35,181 nucleotides of DNA, from assembly GCA_023473595.1 (NCBI GenBank), contig JAMCYV010000029.1:1-35181 (forward strand). Reading direction: 5' to 3'. Shown in pieces: positions 1 through 10,037 of this stretch. The number at the start of each line of letters is the position of its first letter. The first letter of the stretch is position 1. Below the pieces are notes generated by a model, which saw only the letters and a list, made by a program, of their open reading frames with translations, searched no databases and was not told where the DNA came from. The translations under genes were made by a program, and so were the position numbers. This stretch comes from Patescibacteria group bacterium. GTDB taxonomy: Bacteria > Patescibacteriota > CPR2 > UBA1875 > JAMCYV01.

Positions 1-2
1 AT

Positions 3-68
3 GTAAGGCATCAGGAAAAACGAAACCAAGTCGATGCTCCAACACTCTTTGACAAACTCCTAGACTAA
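3..68 (+). CDS. C-terminal tail of an upstream gene of unknown identity (partial)
   Basis: Frame open from base 3 reads VRHQEKRNQVDAPTLFDKLLD* and stops at 66-68; followed by two hairpins. Too short to identify. Confidence 0.3.
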   Translation, partial: VRHQEKRNQVDAPTLFDKLLD

Positions 69-70
69 CT

Positions 71-86
71 GCCGCCTCTGAGCGGC
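71..86. repeat. Small hairpin GCCGC-ctctga-GCGGC
   Basis: Perfect 5-bp stem directly after the putative upstream stop codon. Confidence 0.5.
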
Positions 87-94
87 AATATGAA

Positions 95-120
95 TACCAC
101 CGGCTCTCGAGCCGGTGGTA
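95..120. repeat. Perfect hairpin TACCACCGGCT-ctcg-AGCCGGTGGTA
   Basis: 11-bp perfect stem with a 4-nt loop; no T-tract follows, so not a classical intrinsic terminator. Confidence 0.7.
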
Positions 121-155
121 GGTTATTGGGGTTAAAATAAAGAATGTCTTGATCT

Positions 156-246
156 GTCATTTCGACCGACACTACGGTAGTAGCGAGTGGAGAAATCTTT
201 GAGGTTTTAGATCTCTCGATCCGGCGGCTGCCGGACTCGAGATGAC
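156..246 (+). repeat. Palindromic GTCAT...ATGAC element, copy 1
   Basis: GTCATTTCGACCGA...GTGGAGAAATCT...AGATCTCTCG...CTCGAGATGAC; same layout as the copies near 20216 and 22077. Confidence 0.75.
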
Positions 247-283
247 AATGCTGTGGGCTTGATCGCATAATAACCATATTTAA

Positions 284-1480
<1,197 letters not shown>

Positions 1481-1849
1481 TTATCTTCCCGGTGGGATTA
1501 TAACTGGCGTATTTGTCTGAACAAAACGAACAATTACAAAGGAAATAATAATTATTACAAGACCAATAATCGAATTTAAAATTATTCTTTGGGCGCGTCC
1601 CACAGACTTTTCGTCTCCGCCGGAAACAATGTAAAGTATAGCGCCAATTATGATAAAAAGGACCGTAAGTGCGGCACCGAAACCCAATATGTAATTAACA
1701 ATACTGGCGATCAAAGTGCCGGGTAAAAAATTGCCTCTGCTTTGCGGGAGAGGCTCAACGCTCTGGGGGACATCTTGAAGAGCGACAGCGACTATTATTG
1801 AGATAAGCCACAGTCTTAAAAGCTTTCTTAGATTTTTTATCCTTTTCAT
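1481..1849 (-). CDS. Small two-TM membrane protein, pilin/VirB2-like hypothetical
   Basis: 122 aa; leader-like N-terminus and two hydrophobic helices flanking a YIVSGGDEKSVGRAQRIILNSIIG loop. Confidence 0.7.
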   Translation of the reverse strand: MKRIKNLRKLLRLWLISIIVAVALQDVPQSVEPLPQSRGNFLPGTLIASIVNYILGFGAALTVLFIIIGAILYIVSGGDEKSVGRAQRIILNSIIGLVIIIISFVIVRFVQTNTPVIIPPGR

Positions 1850-1913
1850 ACCTTTATATTAAGACCTGTAAGATAGAGAAGAATATTGAGAACTTACAAA
1901 AATTCTATTCAAG

Positions 1914-2756
1914 TTGAATTTAGAGTCCATACTTGCTATGATTAAAAAGAAAATGAAAACAGACAAAGACAAAATAAATACAATTATAGATCTTATAACT
2001 GCTGCTCAAAATAGCATTCATAGCGCCGAACAAATGCTAAAAAGCTTGGGTGATAAAGAAAGTAAAAAGCCTGTGAGTGCAACTCCATCCAAACAAGGTG
2101 AAGCGACAATAATCGAAGGCATCTTTGATGGAGAAAAGATGCTAGGGAATGACAATAAAGAATATCCAGTGCCTGAAAATTATGCTTCAAAATCAAAATT
2201 GGTCAAGGGAGACACCTTAAAACTTACGATCGGTGGGGATGGTAGCCATCTTTTTAAACAAATATTGCCTGTAGAAAGAAAAAGAATTATTGGTGAAGTG
2301 GTTGATGAAGGAGGGTATTTCAAGGCTATATCGGAAGGCAAATCTTACAAAATTTTAAATTCCTCTATTACTTTTTATAAACTTATAGGCGGAGATAAGG
2401 TAGCACTTCTTATTCCAGCCGAAGAAGAGAGCGATTGGGCAGCGGTTGAAAACAAACTTTTACAAAGTGAAGACTCGAGTGGCACTGGAGAAAATATTAC
2501 GTTACCGAAGGAAAACCCTAGTGAATCTGTCACAGGAAAAAATGTAGAACCTTCTATTCTTTCTAATAGTGATGAAACAGAAAAAGCAGAACCATCTGCT
2601 GAAAATTCTGTAGTTATGCCTGCGACCCCAGTCCAAAATGAAGCTGAAACAGAACTTATTTCTGATATCTTAGATCGTCCGTCAGATAAAACTAAAGCCG
2701 AGGCTTCACTTTGTAAAAGTTTGTTTTCAACCGCTGCCCAATCGCTTGATATTTGA
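1914..2756 (+). CDS. Conserved hypothetical with acidic S/E/P-rich tail; alternative ATG at 1938
   Basis: Folded-looking region to SDWAAVENKLLQ followed by a low-complexity tail; listed start is TTG, and ATG (MIKKKMKTD) at 1938 is plausible. Confidence 0.65.
   Translation: MNLESILAMIKKKMKTDKDKINTIIDLITAAQNSIHSAEQMLKSLGDKESKKPVSATPSKQGEATIIEGIFDGEKMLGNDNKEYPVPENYASKSKLVKGDTLKLTIGGDGSHLFKQILPVERKRIIGEVVDEGGYFKAISEGKSYKILNSSITFYKLIGGDKVALLIPAEEESDWAAVENKLLQSEDSSGTGENITLPKENPSESVTGKNVEPSILSNSDETEKAEPSAENSVVMPATPVQNEAETELISDILDRPSDKTKAEASLCKSLFSTAAQSLDI
2430..2477 (+). repeat. Left arm of inverted repeat (43 bp perfect, 47/48 when extended)
   Basis: agcgattgggcagcggttgaaaacaaacttttacaaagtgaag is the exact reverse complement of 2704-2746. 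Confidence 0.97.
2699..2746 (-). repeat. Right arm of inverted repeat (43 bp perfect, 47/48 when extended)
   Basis: cttcactttgtaaaagtttgttttcaaccgctgcccaatcgct at 2704-2746 is the reverse complement of 2430-2472. Confidence 0.97.
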
Positions 2757-2867
2757 GTTCCCGAACTTTTCCACAAGAAAAAATACTTATAAACATAAAA
2801 ATTGGCTTACCCCCATTAGTTTGAGTATTATTTGTGTTAACATTTACAAAGAATAAACATAAGATGT

Positions 2868-4355
2868 ATGGAGAAAATAGCATTATATAGAAAATACCGT
2901 CCGAAAAATTTCTCAGAAGTTTTGGGGCAAATTCATGTGACAAAGACTCTAGAAAACGCTCTAAAAGAAGGAAGAGCCAGTCATGCTTACCTTTTTACTG
3001 GCCCTAGAGGAGTTGGTAAAACCACTGTAGCTAGAATTTTGGCAACAGCTATAAATTGCGAAAAGAGAAAAGGCGGCGAACCCTGCGGATCTTGTGAAAA
3101 TTGCAAAATGATTTTAGCAGGAAAAGCAATCGATATTTTAGAGATAGACGCTGCAAGCAACAGGGGGATAGATGAGATTAGGGAACTAAAGGAAAAAATT
3201 AAATTTTCACCATCAAAACTAAAATACAAAGTTTTTATAGTAGACGAAGTCCATATGCTTACTAAAGAGGCTTTCAATGCACTTCTTAAAACTTTGGAAG
3301 AACCGCCGGAATATGCTCTTTTTGTTCTAGCTACGACTGAGATTCATAAGGTTCCACAAACGATTCTTTCCCGATGTCAAAGATTCGATTTTAAGCGAAT
3401 TTCTTTGAAAGATTTGGCGGAAAAGCTTCAGTTCATTGCTAAAGAAGAAAAAATAAAGATTTCAAAAGATGCAATATCCATGATTGCAGAAGCCAGCGAT
3501 GGAGGGATGAGAGACGCCGAATCATATCTGGATCAAATTGCAAGCTACAAAGAATCCGGTGAGATCGAAGTAAAAGACATTATCGAGCTTCTAGGGATGT
3601 CTGATTTTAAAAATCTATATAATCTTATTTCGGCTTTAAAAGAAGGAAAGGCGAAAGAAGCAATTATTCAAATAAATGAGCTTGCCGAAAATGGGGCCGA
3701 TCTCGATCAGTTCATTAAAAACTTGGTAGAATATTTGAGAAAAGTTCTCCACATAAAAGTAGTCGGCGACTCAAATATTCAAATGACAGAAGAGCATTTT
3801 GAACTTACTAAAAAATTGGCGAAAGATTTGGATCTAGCTTACATTTTAGAAATGATAAAAACTGTCTTAAATTATTCAAACGCTTTTAAGAATTTGCCTT
3901 TGCCACAATTACCTTTGGAAATGGCAATTGTTTCTTTAACTGAAGGGAGGGTGGGAGTAACAAAAACGGCCGAAAAATATGAAAGAGAAGGCGAAGTCTA
4001 TGCCAAAGAAGACAGAGATATTAAAGGCGAAAACATAGACGGGGAATGGCCGGATTTCCTTTTGGAAGTAAAGAGCCAAAACAATTCTATTCATGCACTT
4101 CTCAAAGTCTGCAGCTATGAGATAAAAGGCGACGAGCTTTGTCTATATTTTCCTTATAAATTTCACAAAGAAAGGATTGAAGACATAAAAAATAAAAAAA
4201 TTGTCGAAAAAGCTTTAAATAAGGTTTTTAATAGAGACCTAAAGGTCAAATGCTTTATTAAAAATGACATGCCAAAACCAGAAGAAGCGGCGAAAACAGA
4301 GACAGAGCTTTTAGAAAAAGCCTTGGATATTTTTGGAGGGGAAGTAGTAAATTAA
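2868..4355 (+). CDS. dnaX: DNA polymerase III subunit gamma/tau
   Basis: YRKYRPKNFSEVLGQ, Walker A GPRGVGKTT, CGSCENC zinc module, VDEVHMLTKEAFNALLKTLEEPP. Confidence 0.97.
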   Translation: MEKIALYRKYRPKNFSEVLGQIHVTKTLENALKEGRASHAYLFTGPRGVGKTTVARILATAINCEKRKGGEPCGSCENCKMILAGKAIDILEIDAASNRGIDEIRELKEKIKFSPSKLKYKVFIVDEVHMLTKEAFNALLKTLEEPPEYALFVLATTEIHKVPQTILSRCQRFDFKRISLKDLAEKLQFIAKEEKIKISKDAISMIAEASDGGMRDAESYLDQIASYKESGEIEVKDIIELLGMSDFKNLYNLISALKEGKAKEAIIQINELAENGADLDQFIKNLVEYLRKVLHIKVVGDSNIQMTEEHFELTKKLAKDLDLAYILEMIKTVLNYSNAFKNLPLPQLPLEMAIVSLTEGRVGVTKTAEKYEREGEVYAKEDRDIKGENIDGEWPDFLLEVKSQNNSIHALLKVCSYEIKGDELCLYFPYKFHKERIEDIKNKKIVEKALNKVFNRDLKVKCFIKNDMPKPEEAAKTETELLEKALDIFGGEVVN

Positions 4356-4358
4356 CTT

Positions 4359-4404
4359 AAAACTTAAAAGTCAAAAGTCAAAAATATAGGTGTCGCTTTG
4401 CGAC
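4359..4404 (+). repeat. AAAACTTAAAAGTCAAAAGTCAAAA plus hairpin GTCGC-TTT-GCGAC
   Basis: Matches 11516-11540 (AAAACTTAAAAATCAAAAATCAAAA), which is followed by hairpin GTCCC-TTTC-GGGAC. Confidence 0.65.
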
Positions 4405-4486
4405 GGATAAAAAAATAGCAATAGCATAACTTTTTATTAATACCTTGTTTAATCTAAATCATAATGGAGGGTGAGAAAGGTTTAAG

Positions 4487-5830
4487 ATGGCAACAAAAGA
4501 AGAAGTAAAACAGAATGTTTACCCTCATAACCTTGAGGCTGAAGAATCGGTCTTGGGCTCGATACTTTTAGACAAGGATGCAATTATTAAAGTCGCTGAC
4601 ATTTTAACTCCAGCTGATTTTTATAAGAAAGCCAACGAAATTATTTATTCAGTCATGCTTTATCTTTTTGAAAAGCATGAGCCGATTGATGTCCTCACTG
4701 TTTCCAATAGATTAGAAAGCCTAGGAGAACTTGAAAAAGTAGGGGGCGCTAGTTATCTAGCTGCTCTATCAAATACTGTCCCATCAGCGGCGCATGTTGT
4801 GAAATATGCCAATATTGTTGCCGAAAAGGCGACTCTCTCCAGACTGATTAAGGCTTCAACAGAGATAGAAAGCATTGCTTACCAAGGCAGCGACGATATT
4901 CCCCTTCTTTTGGATCAAGCAGAGCAAATCATTTTCCAGGTTTCAAAAACCCATATCAAAGATAATTTAGTTCCTTTAAAGAGTATTATTACCGATAACT
5001 TTGAAAAGCTGGACGAACTACACGCCAATAAAGACAAACTTAGAGGTTTATCTACCGGTTTTAAAGATATGGATAATATCTTGGCCGGTCTTCAAAACTC
5101 GGACTTAATTATTATCGCTGGTAGGCCGGCAATGGGGAAAAGCTCGCTTGCCTTAAACATTGCCCAACATGCGGCGACCAAAGAAGGGATGCCAATCGCT
5201 CTTTTTAGTTTGGAAATGAGCAAGGAGCAATTAGGAGATAGGCTTCTTTCCGCCGAAGCCGGGATCGATTCTTGGAAACTTCGAACTGGCAATCTATCAG
5301 AAGATGATTTTGTAAAATTAGGGGAAGCGATGTCTGCTCTCGCTGAAGCTCCCATTTATATCGATGATTCAGCTCTCATCAATGTTCTAGAAATAAGGAC
5401 AAAAGCTAGAAGGCTCCAGGCAGAGCATGGTTTGGGCCTTATCGTTGTCGACTATCTCCAGCTAATGCAGGGACGAAACAAGGAAAGCAGGGTTCTAGAG
5501 CTTTCGGAGATTTCTAGGGAACTCAAAGGGTTAGCTAGAGAACTTAACATACCAGTTGTAGCCTTATCTCAGTTATCAAGAGCAGTTGAGGGCAGGCCAT
5601 CAAAGGTCCCCCAACTAGCAGATCTTCGCGATTCTGGATCTATTGAGCAAGATGCTGATGTTGTTCTTATGATTTATAGAGAAGATTACTACGAGCCGGA
5701 TACTGAAAGAAAAAATATGGCTGATATCCTTATAAGAAAGCACAGAAATGGGCCAACCGGATCAGTAGAACTCTTTTTCCAAGCAGATAGAATGCAATTT
5801 AGAAATCTCGAGAAAAAAAGAGAGGAATAA
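4487..5830 (+). CDS. dnaB: Replicative DNA helicase
   Basis: 447 aa; PHNLEAEESVLGSILLD, Walker A AGRPAMGKSSLALNIA, VDYLQLMQG, LSQLSRAVEGR, DLRDSGSIEQDADVV. No intein. Confidence 0.97.
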   Translation: MATKEEVKQNVYPHNLEAEESVLGSILLDKDAIIKVADILTPADFYKKANEIIYSVMLYLFEKHEPIDVLTVSNRLESLGELEKVGGASYLAALSNTVPSAAHVVKYANIVAEKATLSRLIKASTEIESIAYQGSDDIPLLLDQAEQIIFQVSKTHIKDNLVPLKSIITDNFEKLDELHANKDKLRGLSTGFKDMDNILAGLQNSDLIIIAGRPAMGKSSLALNIAQHAATKEGMPIALFSLEMSKEQLGDRLLSAEAGIDSWKLRTGNLSEDDFVKLGEAMSALAEAPIYIDDSALINVLEIRTKARRLQAEHGLGLIVVDYLQLMQGRNKESRVLELSEISRELKGLARELNIPVVALSQLSRAVEGRPSKVPQLADLRDSGSIEQDADVVLMIYREDYYEPDTERKNMADILIRKHRNGPTGSVELFFQADRMQFRNLEKKREE

Positions 5831-5893
5831 TATTTCTTTTGTTTTTCCTTTGATCTTGCTATATAATAAAAGGGTAATTAAAGGAGGAAACAA

Positions 5894-6379
5894 ATGGCAA
5901 ATGAAACAACTGTAGTAGGCGGTGAAAACAAACTTCTTAAGCAAATCTCAAAATTTGCTTCTGTTGGCGTATTAAATACTGCAATTGACTTTTTAGTATT
6001 TAACCTTTTAGTTAAATTAGGGGTGAATGTTATTATTTCAAGCGTTATTTCAATGACTCTTGCAATAACAAACAGCTATATCTTAAACAAATTCTGGACT
6101 TTTCAAGATAAGACAAAAACCAATATTACTGAACAAGCTAGTTTCTTTGTCATTGTAAGTCTGGTTGGTCTTTTACTTAGCAATTCAGTTCTTTATTTCT
6201 TCTATAACATTTGGACTTTCCCGGCCAATCTAGCATTGGATATTGTTAAGGCGATTAGTTTAGATAAAATTTTTAGCGATAATTTCGTAATCTCTAACTT
6301 CGCTAAAGTTTGCGGAATCTTAATGGCTATGGTCTGGAACTTTATCGCTTACAAGAAACTTGTTTTCAAGAGTAAATAA
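5894..6379 (+). CDS. GtrA-like family membrane protein
   Basis: FASVGVLNTAIDFLVFNLL, ITNSYILNKFWTFQDK and WNFIAYKKLVF are GtrA hallmarks; SD aaaggagg upstream. Confidence 0.9.
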   Translation: MANETTVVGGENKLLKQISKFASVGVLNTAIDFLVFNLLVKLGVNVIISSVISMTLAITNSYILNKFWTFQDKTKTNITEQASFFVIVSLVGLLLSNSVLYFFYNIWTFPANLALDIVKAISLDKIFSDNFVISNFAKVCGILMAMVWNFIAYKKLVFKSK

Positions 6380-7675
6380 ATGGATCTTCCGAAAATAGGG
6401 ATTATCTCTTCAAAAATTAAAAAAGGCATAAGAAAGGTTCCGAGCATTCTAAATGATGCACTTAAGGCAATTTTTTCTTTTTTAAGAGAAAATCCTAGAA
6501 GGTTCATCCCACTTTTTATTGTTGCTTTGGCCTTTATACTTAGAATTTACTATTTAAATGAATTACCAAACGGTCTTGCTAAACAGGAATACTTAATAGT
6601 TAAAAGAGTATTAAGCATTAAAACCTGGTCTGACCTTTGGCTGGGGATTTATTTCCCTCAAGGAATTTTTATTTTCCTAGGCGCTCTTTTTTCTAAAGTA
6701 TTTGGTGCTAAAGTCATAGTATTTAGGCTTCTTACGGCAACTCTAGGAACTTTAACAGTCCTTTTTGCTTATCTTTTTACAAAAGAATGGTTTACCAAAG
6801 AGGCTGGATACTTTGCCTCCTTTCTTTTAGCTGTTTCTTCTTGGCACATCACCTTGTCCAGAAATATTGATCCTAATATTCTTTTACCGCTTTTCCTTCT
6901 CCTTCTTTTTTATGTCACTACTTTTGCTTTTAGAACTAAAAAAAACTTTTATTTTATCTTGAGCGGTTTTATTTTAGGATTAGGCTTATATGTCAATATT
7001 GCTTTTGTTCTCTCGCCTTTTCTTTTTGTCCCGGTTGGGCTTTATTTTTATTTTAAAAATAAAAAGTTTGTTACTAGTTATATAAGAGAGCTCACTTTTG
7101 CTATTGATGCCGCAGCAATTACTAGCGTTCCTTATCTTGTCTCTTTTGTAAGATACCATTCAGATTTTCTAAAACCTTATACCATAAAAATGTTTTCTTA
7201 TTGGTTCTATAACATCGGGTCGATTATTCAGTCTCTATTTAGCCATGGCGAGACCAATTACTTTTATAATTTAGGGTTCGAGCCTTTAGTAAGCCCCTTT
7301 GTTGGGATTGTTTTAATTTGTGCGATTACTTTTGGTCTTTTAAACATAAGAAACAGAAAGCAAGTTTTCCTTTTAGGCTGGTTTCTTGTTTTTCTTCTTC
7401 CTGGAATCTTTTCAAAGACTACGGTTATCGACAAAATTTCTGGCATTATACCGGTAGTTTTTATTCTAGCCGCTGTTCTTATCACTCATTTAACAAGAAA
7501 ATGGTATACAACATTTCCTTTTAATAAAACAGCTCGTTTCACTTTTACTATCATCTTAGGCCTTATGTTTTTTCTTAATTTTGCTTATGAATATCAGAAA
7601 TACTTTGTAGCTAGAGCCAATTCTCTTCAAGTTAAAAGCGTTTATAGCTTAAGCAATAATTTGCCTTTGAAGTAG
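6380..7675 (+). CDS. GT39/ArnT-like polytopic glycosyltransferase
   Basis: Polytopic; AFILRIYYLNELPNGLAKQEYL, RLLTATLGTLTVLFAYLFTKEWF, SSWHITLSRN. Confidence 0.8.
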   Translation: MDLPKIGIISSKIKKGIRKVPSILNDALKAIFSFLRENPRRFIPLFIVALAFILRIYYLNELPNGLAKQEYLIVKRVLSIKTWSDLWLGIYFPQGIFIFLGALFSKVFGAKVIVFRLLTATLGTLTVLFAYLFTKEWFTKEAGYFASFLLAVSSWHITLSRNIDPNILLPLFLLLLFYVTTFAFRTKKNFYFILSGFILGLGLYVNIAFVLSPFLFVPVGLYFYFKNKKFVTSYIRELTFAIDAAAITSVPYLVSFVRYHSDFLKPYTIKMFSYWFYNIGSIIQSLFSHGETNYFYNLGFEPLVSPFVGIVLICAITFGLLNIRNRKQVFLLGWFLVFLLPGIFSKTTVIDKISGIIPVVFILAAVLITHLTRKWYTTFPFNKTARFTFTIILGLMFFLNFAYEYQKYFVARANSLQVKSVYSLSNNLPLK

Positions 7676-7708
7676 AGTCTTGCTACAATAATTCAAAAAG
7701 GAGCCGTT

Positions 7709-8509
7709 ATGTCTAAAGAAATTTACTTGTCAGTCATTATCCCCTGTAAAAACGAAAAAGAGAGGCTTGGGAAAAATCTTGATAAGTATATTGATTATTT
7801 AAATAAGCAAGAATATTCTTATGAGATTATTATCTGCGACTATGGCAATGAGACCACCGAAATGACTAAAAAAGTGGCAATGGAGAGAAAGAAGGATTGT
7901 CCGAATCTTAAATTCATTGTTCTAGACGAAAGCAAGAAATTTAATAAAGAGGCCAAAAAAGGTTTCCAAGTCCAGCAGGCTATGCAAGAAGCAGTTGGGG
8001 AAGTAAAAATGTTTTTGGATGCCGACGGGGCCACAAAGATAAACGAGCTTGACCATGCTCTTCCGAGATTGAAAGAAGGTTATGATGTTGTTATCGGCTC
8101 CAGGTTCTTAGAGGAATCGAATATAAAAGAAGAGGTGCATAGGGTTTGGTATCGGGAAGCAATTTCGAAGTTAGCAAACCTTGTTATTCAGATCTTAGCG
8201 GTAAGAGGGATCAAAGATACCCAGTGCGGATTTAAGATTTTCACCAAGGAAGCAGCCAATGATATTTTTAGTTTACTTAGGATCGGCGGCTGGGCTTTCG
8301 ATATGGAAGTTTTAACTATTGCCAAGGCTCATGGGTTTAAAATCAAAGAGGAACCGGTAGAATGGAACGAAGTCGGCGGCGGCAATATAAATATCAGGGC
8401 TTATATTGAATCCTTAAGGGATTTATTTAAGATAAAATGGTTCAAGTTGACTGGTAAATACAGCAAAAAAAGACTAGAGAAGGTAAAAAATGCTAAAGAG
8501 GCTCTTTAA
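7709..8509 (+). CDS. Family 2 glycosyltransferase (dolichyl-phosphate glucosyl/mannosyltransferase-like)
   Basis: LSVIIPCKNEKERL, FLDADGATKINEL, VVIGSRF, DTQCGFKIFTKEAA. Confidence 0.9.
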   Translation: MSKEIYLSVIIPCKNEKERLGKNLDKYIDYLNKQEYSYEIIICDYGNETTEMTKKVAMERKKDCPNLKFIVLDESKKFNKEAKKGFQVQQAMQEAVGEVKMFLDADGATKINELDHALPRLKEGYDVVIGSRFLEESNIKEEVHRVWYREAISKLANLVIQILAVRGIKDTQCGFKIFTKEAANDIFSLLRIGGWAFDMEVLTIAKAHGFKIKEEPVEWNEVGGGNINIRAYIESLRDLFKIKWFKLTGKYSKKRLEKVKNAKEAL

Positions 8510-10037
8510 AGATAAATATTTTTTAGCATTTTTAGGAATAATAGCTCTCGCAGTATTTTTTCGATTTTTTAAGCTTTCGAGTCTTCCGCCAGGACTTCAT
8601 CCTGACGAAGCGGCCAACGGCTTGGACATTATCGGCATTTTAGAAAAGGGGAAACAGTCGGTATTTTTTGCCACAAACGGCCCCAGAGAAGCTCTATTTT
8701 TCTACCTTCAAGCTATCGGAGTTCTACTTTTTGGCTATACTACTTTAGGACTTCGTTTTATGGCTAGTTTTATTTCGGTAGCTTCTATCATAGCTACCTA
8801 TTTTTTGGCCAAGGAACTTTTTGGGAAAAGGGTCGGGCTTCTCTCAGCCTTTGCAATGACAGTTATCCCTTGGTACTTAGTTATTTCCCGCGACGGTTTT
8901 AGGGCCAATATGACGCCTCTTTTCGTTTCCCTTACTCTCTTTTTTGCTATCAAGGCTTACAGGGAGAGAAAGACGCTTTATTTTATCCTTTTTGGTCTAA
9001 GTCTAGGTCTTGGTTTCCATACCTATCTAGCTTACCGGCTCTTCCCGGCTGTTTTTATTGCCTTAGTCGGATTCTTTATCCTGTTTAAACGAGATTTCTT
9101 TAGAAATCTTTTTGTTATGAAAAAAGAGCTTATCTATTCAGGGCTCTCTTTTTCTTTAGTACTTTTGCCGCTTGTTCTTTATTTTATAAGACATCCCGAA
9201 GATGCCGGAGCTAGGGCTTCGGGGACTTCAATATTAAATAAAAATTTAAATGGAGGGAACCCCATAGGTTTCCTTTTGGAAAACCTAAAAAAGACGGCGC
9301 TAATGTTTAACTATCAAGGGGACTTAAATTTCAGGCAAAATCTTGGCGGAGCCCCGATGCTTGATCCTCTTGGTGGAATTGCCTTTATCGGCGGCTTCGT
9401 TTATTCAATTAGGAAAATATTTAAATGGGAGTATTTCCTTATCTTAGCTATTTTTGGGGTAATGCTTCTTCCAATGGTCCTAACAGCCGAGGGGATTCCT
9501 CATGGCTTAAGATCAATCGGGATTGTCCCATCGGTTGCAATTATGATTGCTCTCTTTATTGATTTTATCTGGCGGAGATGGGAGCTGGATTTTAAACAAA
9601 AAGCAGTTAAGTATTTAGGGATTGCTACTTTTACCGGATTTATTCTTTTTTCAATCGCTTATGGCTATATCAGGTATTTCGAAGTCTGGGGGAAAAATTC
9701 AGATACTTATGAGGCATATGCTGAGGATATGGTAATCCTTGCAGGTAAGATTAATAGTGAGTCTAAATCAGCCAATATAGTTACGGTAATTGGCGAATAT
9801 TCGGATAAGACGGTTCAGTACTTAACTCATGATCGAGGAACTTATCAGCGCTTTGAACCAAGGGATGCTGATAAGATTCAGCTTAAAAAAGGTGAAAATT
9901 ACGTTTATATTCAAAGAGATATGATTGATGAAGCAGAAGATAAACTTTGGACAAAATACATAAATGGAAGGTTTACCAGTATAAATTCTACTTTCGACAG
10001 CCGGCCGCTTCTTTATCTTTTTGAGGTGAAATTATGA
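8490..10037 (+). CDS. GT39/ArnT-like polytopic glycosyltransferase
   Basis: FRFFKLSSLPPGLHPDEAANGLD, LFGKRVGLLSAFAMTVIPWYLVISRDG; overlaps the 3' end of the GT2 gene. Confidence 0.85.
   Translation: MLKRLFKDKYFLAFLGIIALAVFFRFFKLSSLPPGLHPDEAANGLDIIGILEKGKQSVFFATNGPREALFFYLQAIGVLLFGYTTLGLRFMASFISVASIIATYFLAKELFGKRVGLLSAFAMTVIPWYLVISRDGFRANMTPLFVSLTLFFAIKAYRERKTLYFILFGLSLGLGFHTYLAYRLFPAVFIALVGFFILFKRDFFRNLFVMKKELIYSGLSFSLVLLPLVLYFIRHPEDAGARASGTSILNKNLNGGNPIGFLLENLKKTALMFNYQGDLNFRQNLGGAPMLDPLGGIAFIGGFVYSIRKIFKWEYFLILAIFGVMLLPMVLTAEGIPHGLRSIGIVPSVAIMIALFIDFIWRRWELDFKQKAVKYLGIATFTGFILFSIAYGYIRYFEVWGKNSDTYEAYAEDMVILAGKINSESKSANIVTVIGEYSDKTVQYLTHDRGTYQRFEPRDADKIQLKKGENYVYIQRDMIDEAEDKLWTKYINGRFTSINSTFDSRPLLYLFEVKL

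Noticed and set aside
95-120. Intrinsic terminator
   Set aside because: Strong hairpin, but no downstream T-tract on either strand.
2375-2776. Minus-strand 133-aa ORF as a separate gene
   Set aside because: It is the antisense of the S/E-rich + gene and is open because of the inverted repeat and codon bias; the composition looks like an antisense translation. Kept only as part of the inversion hypothesis.
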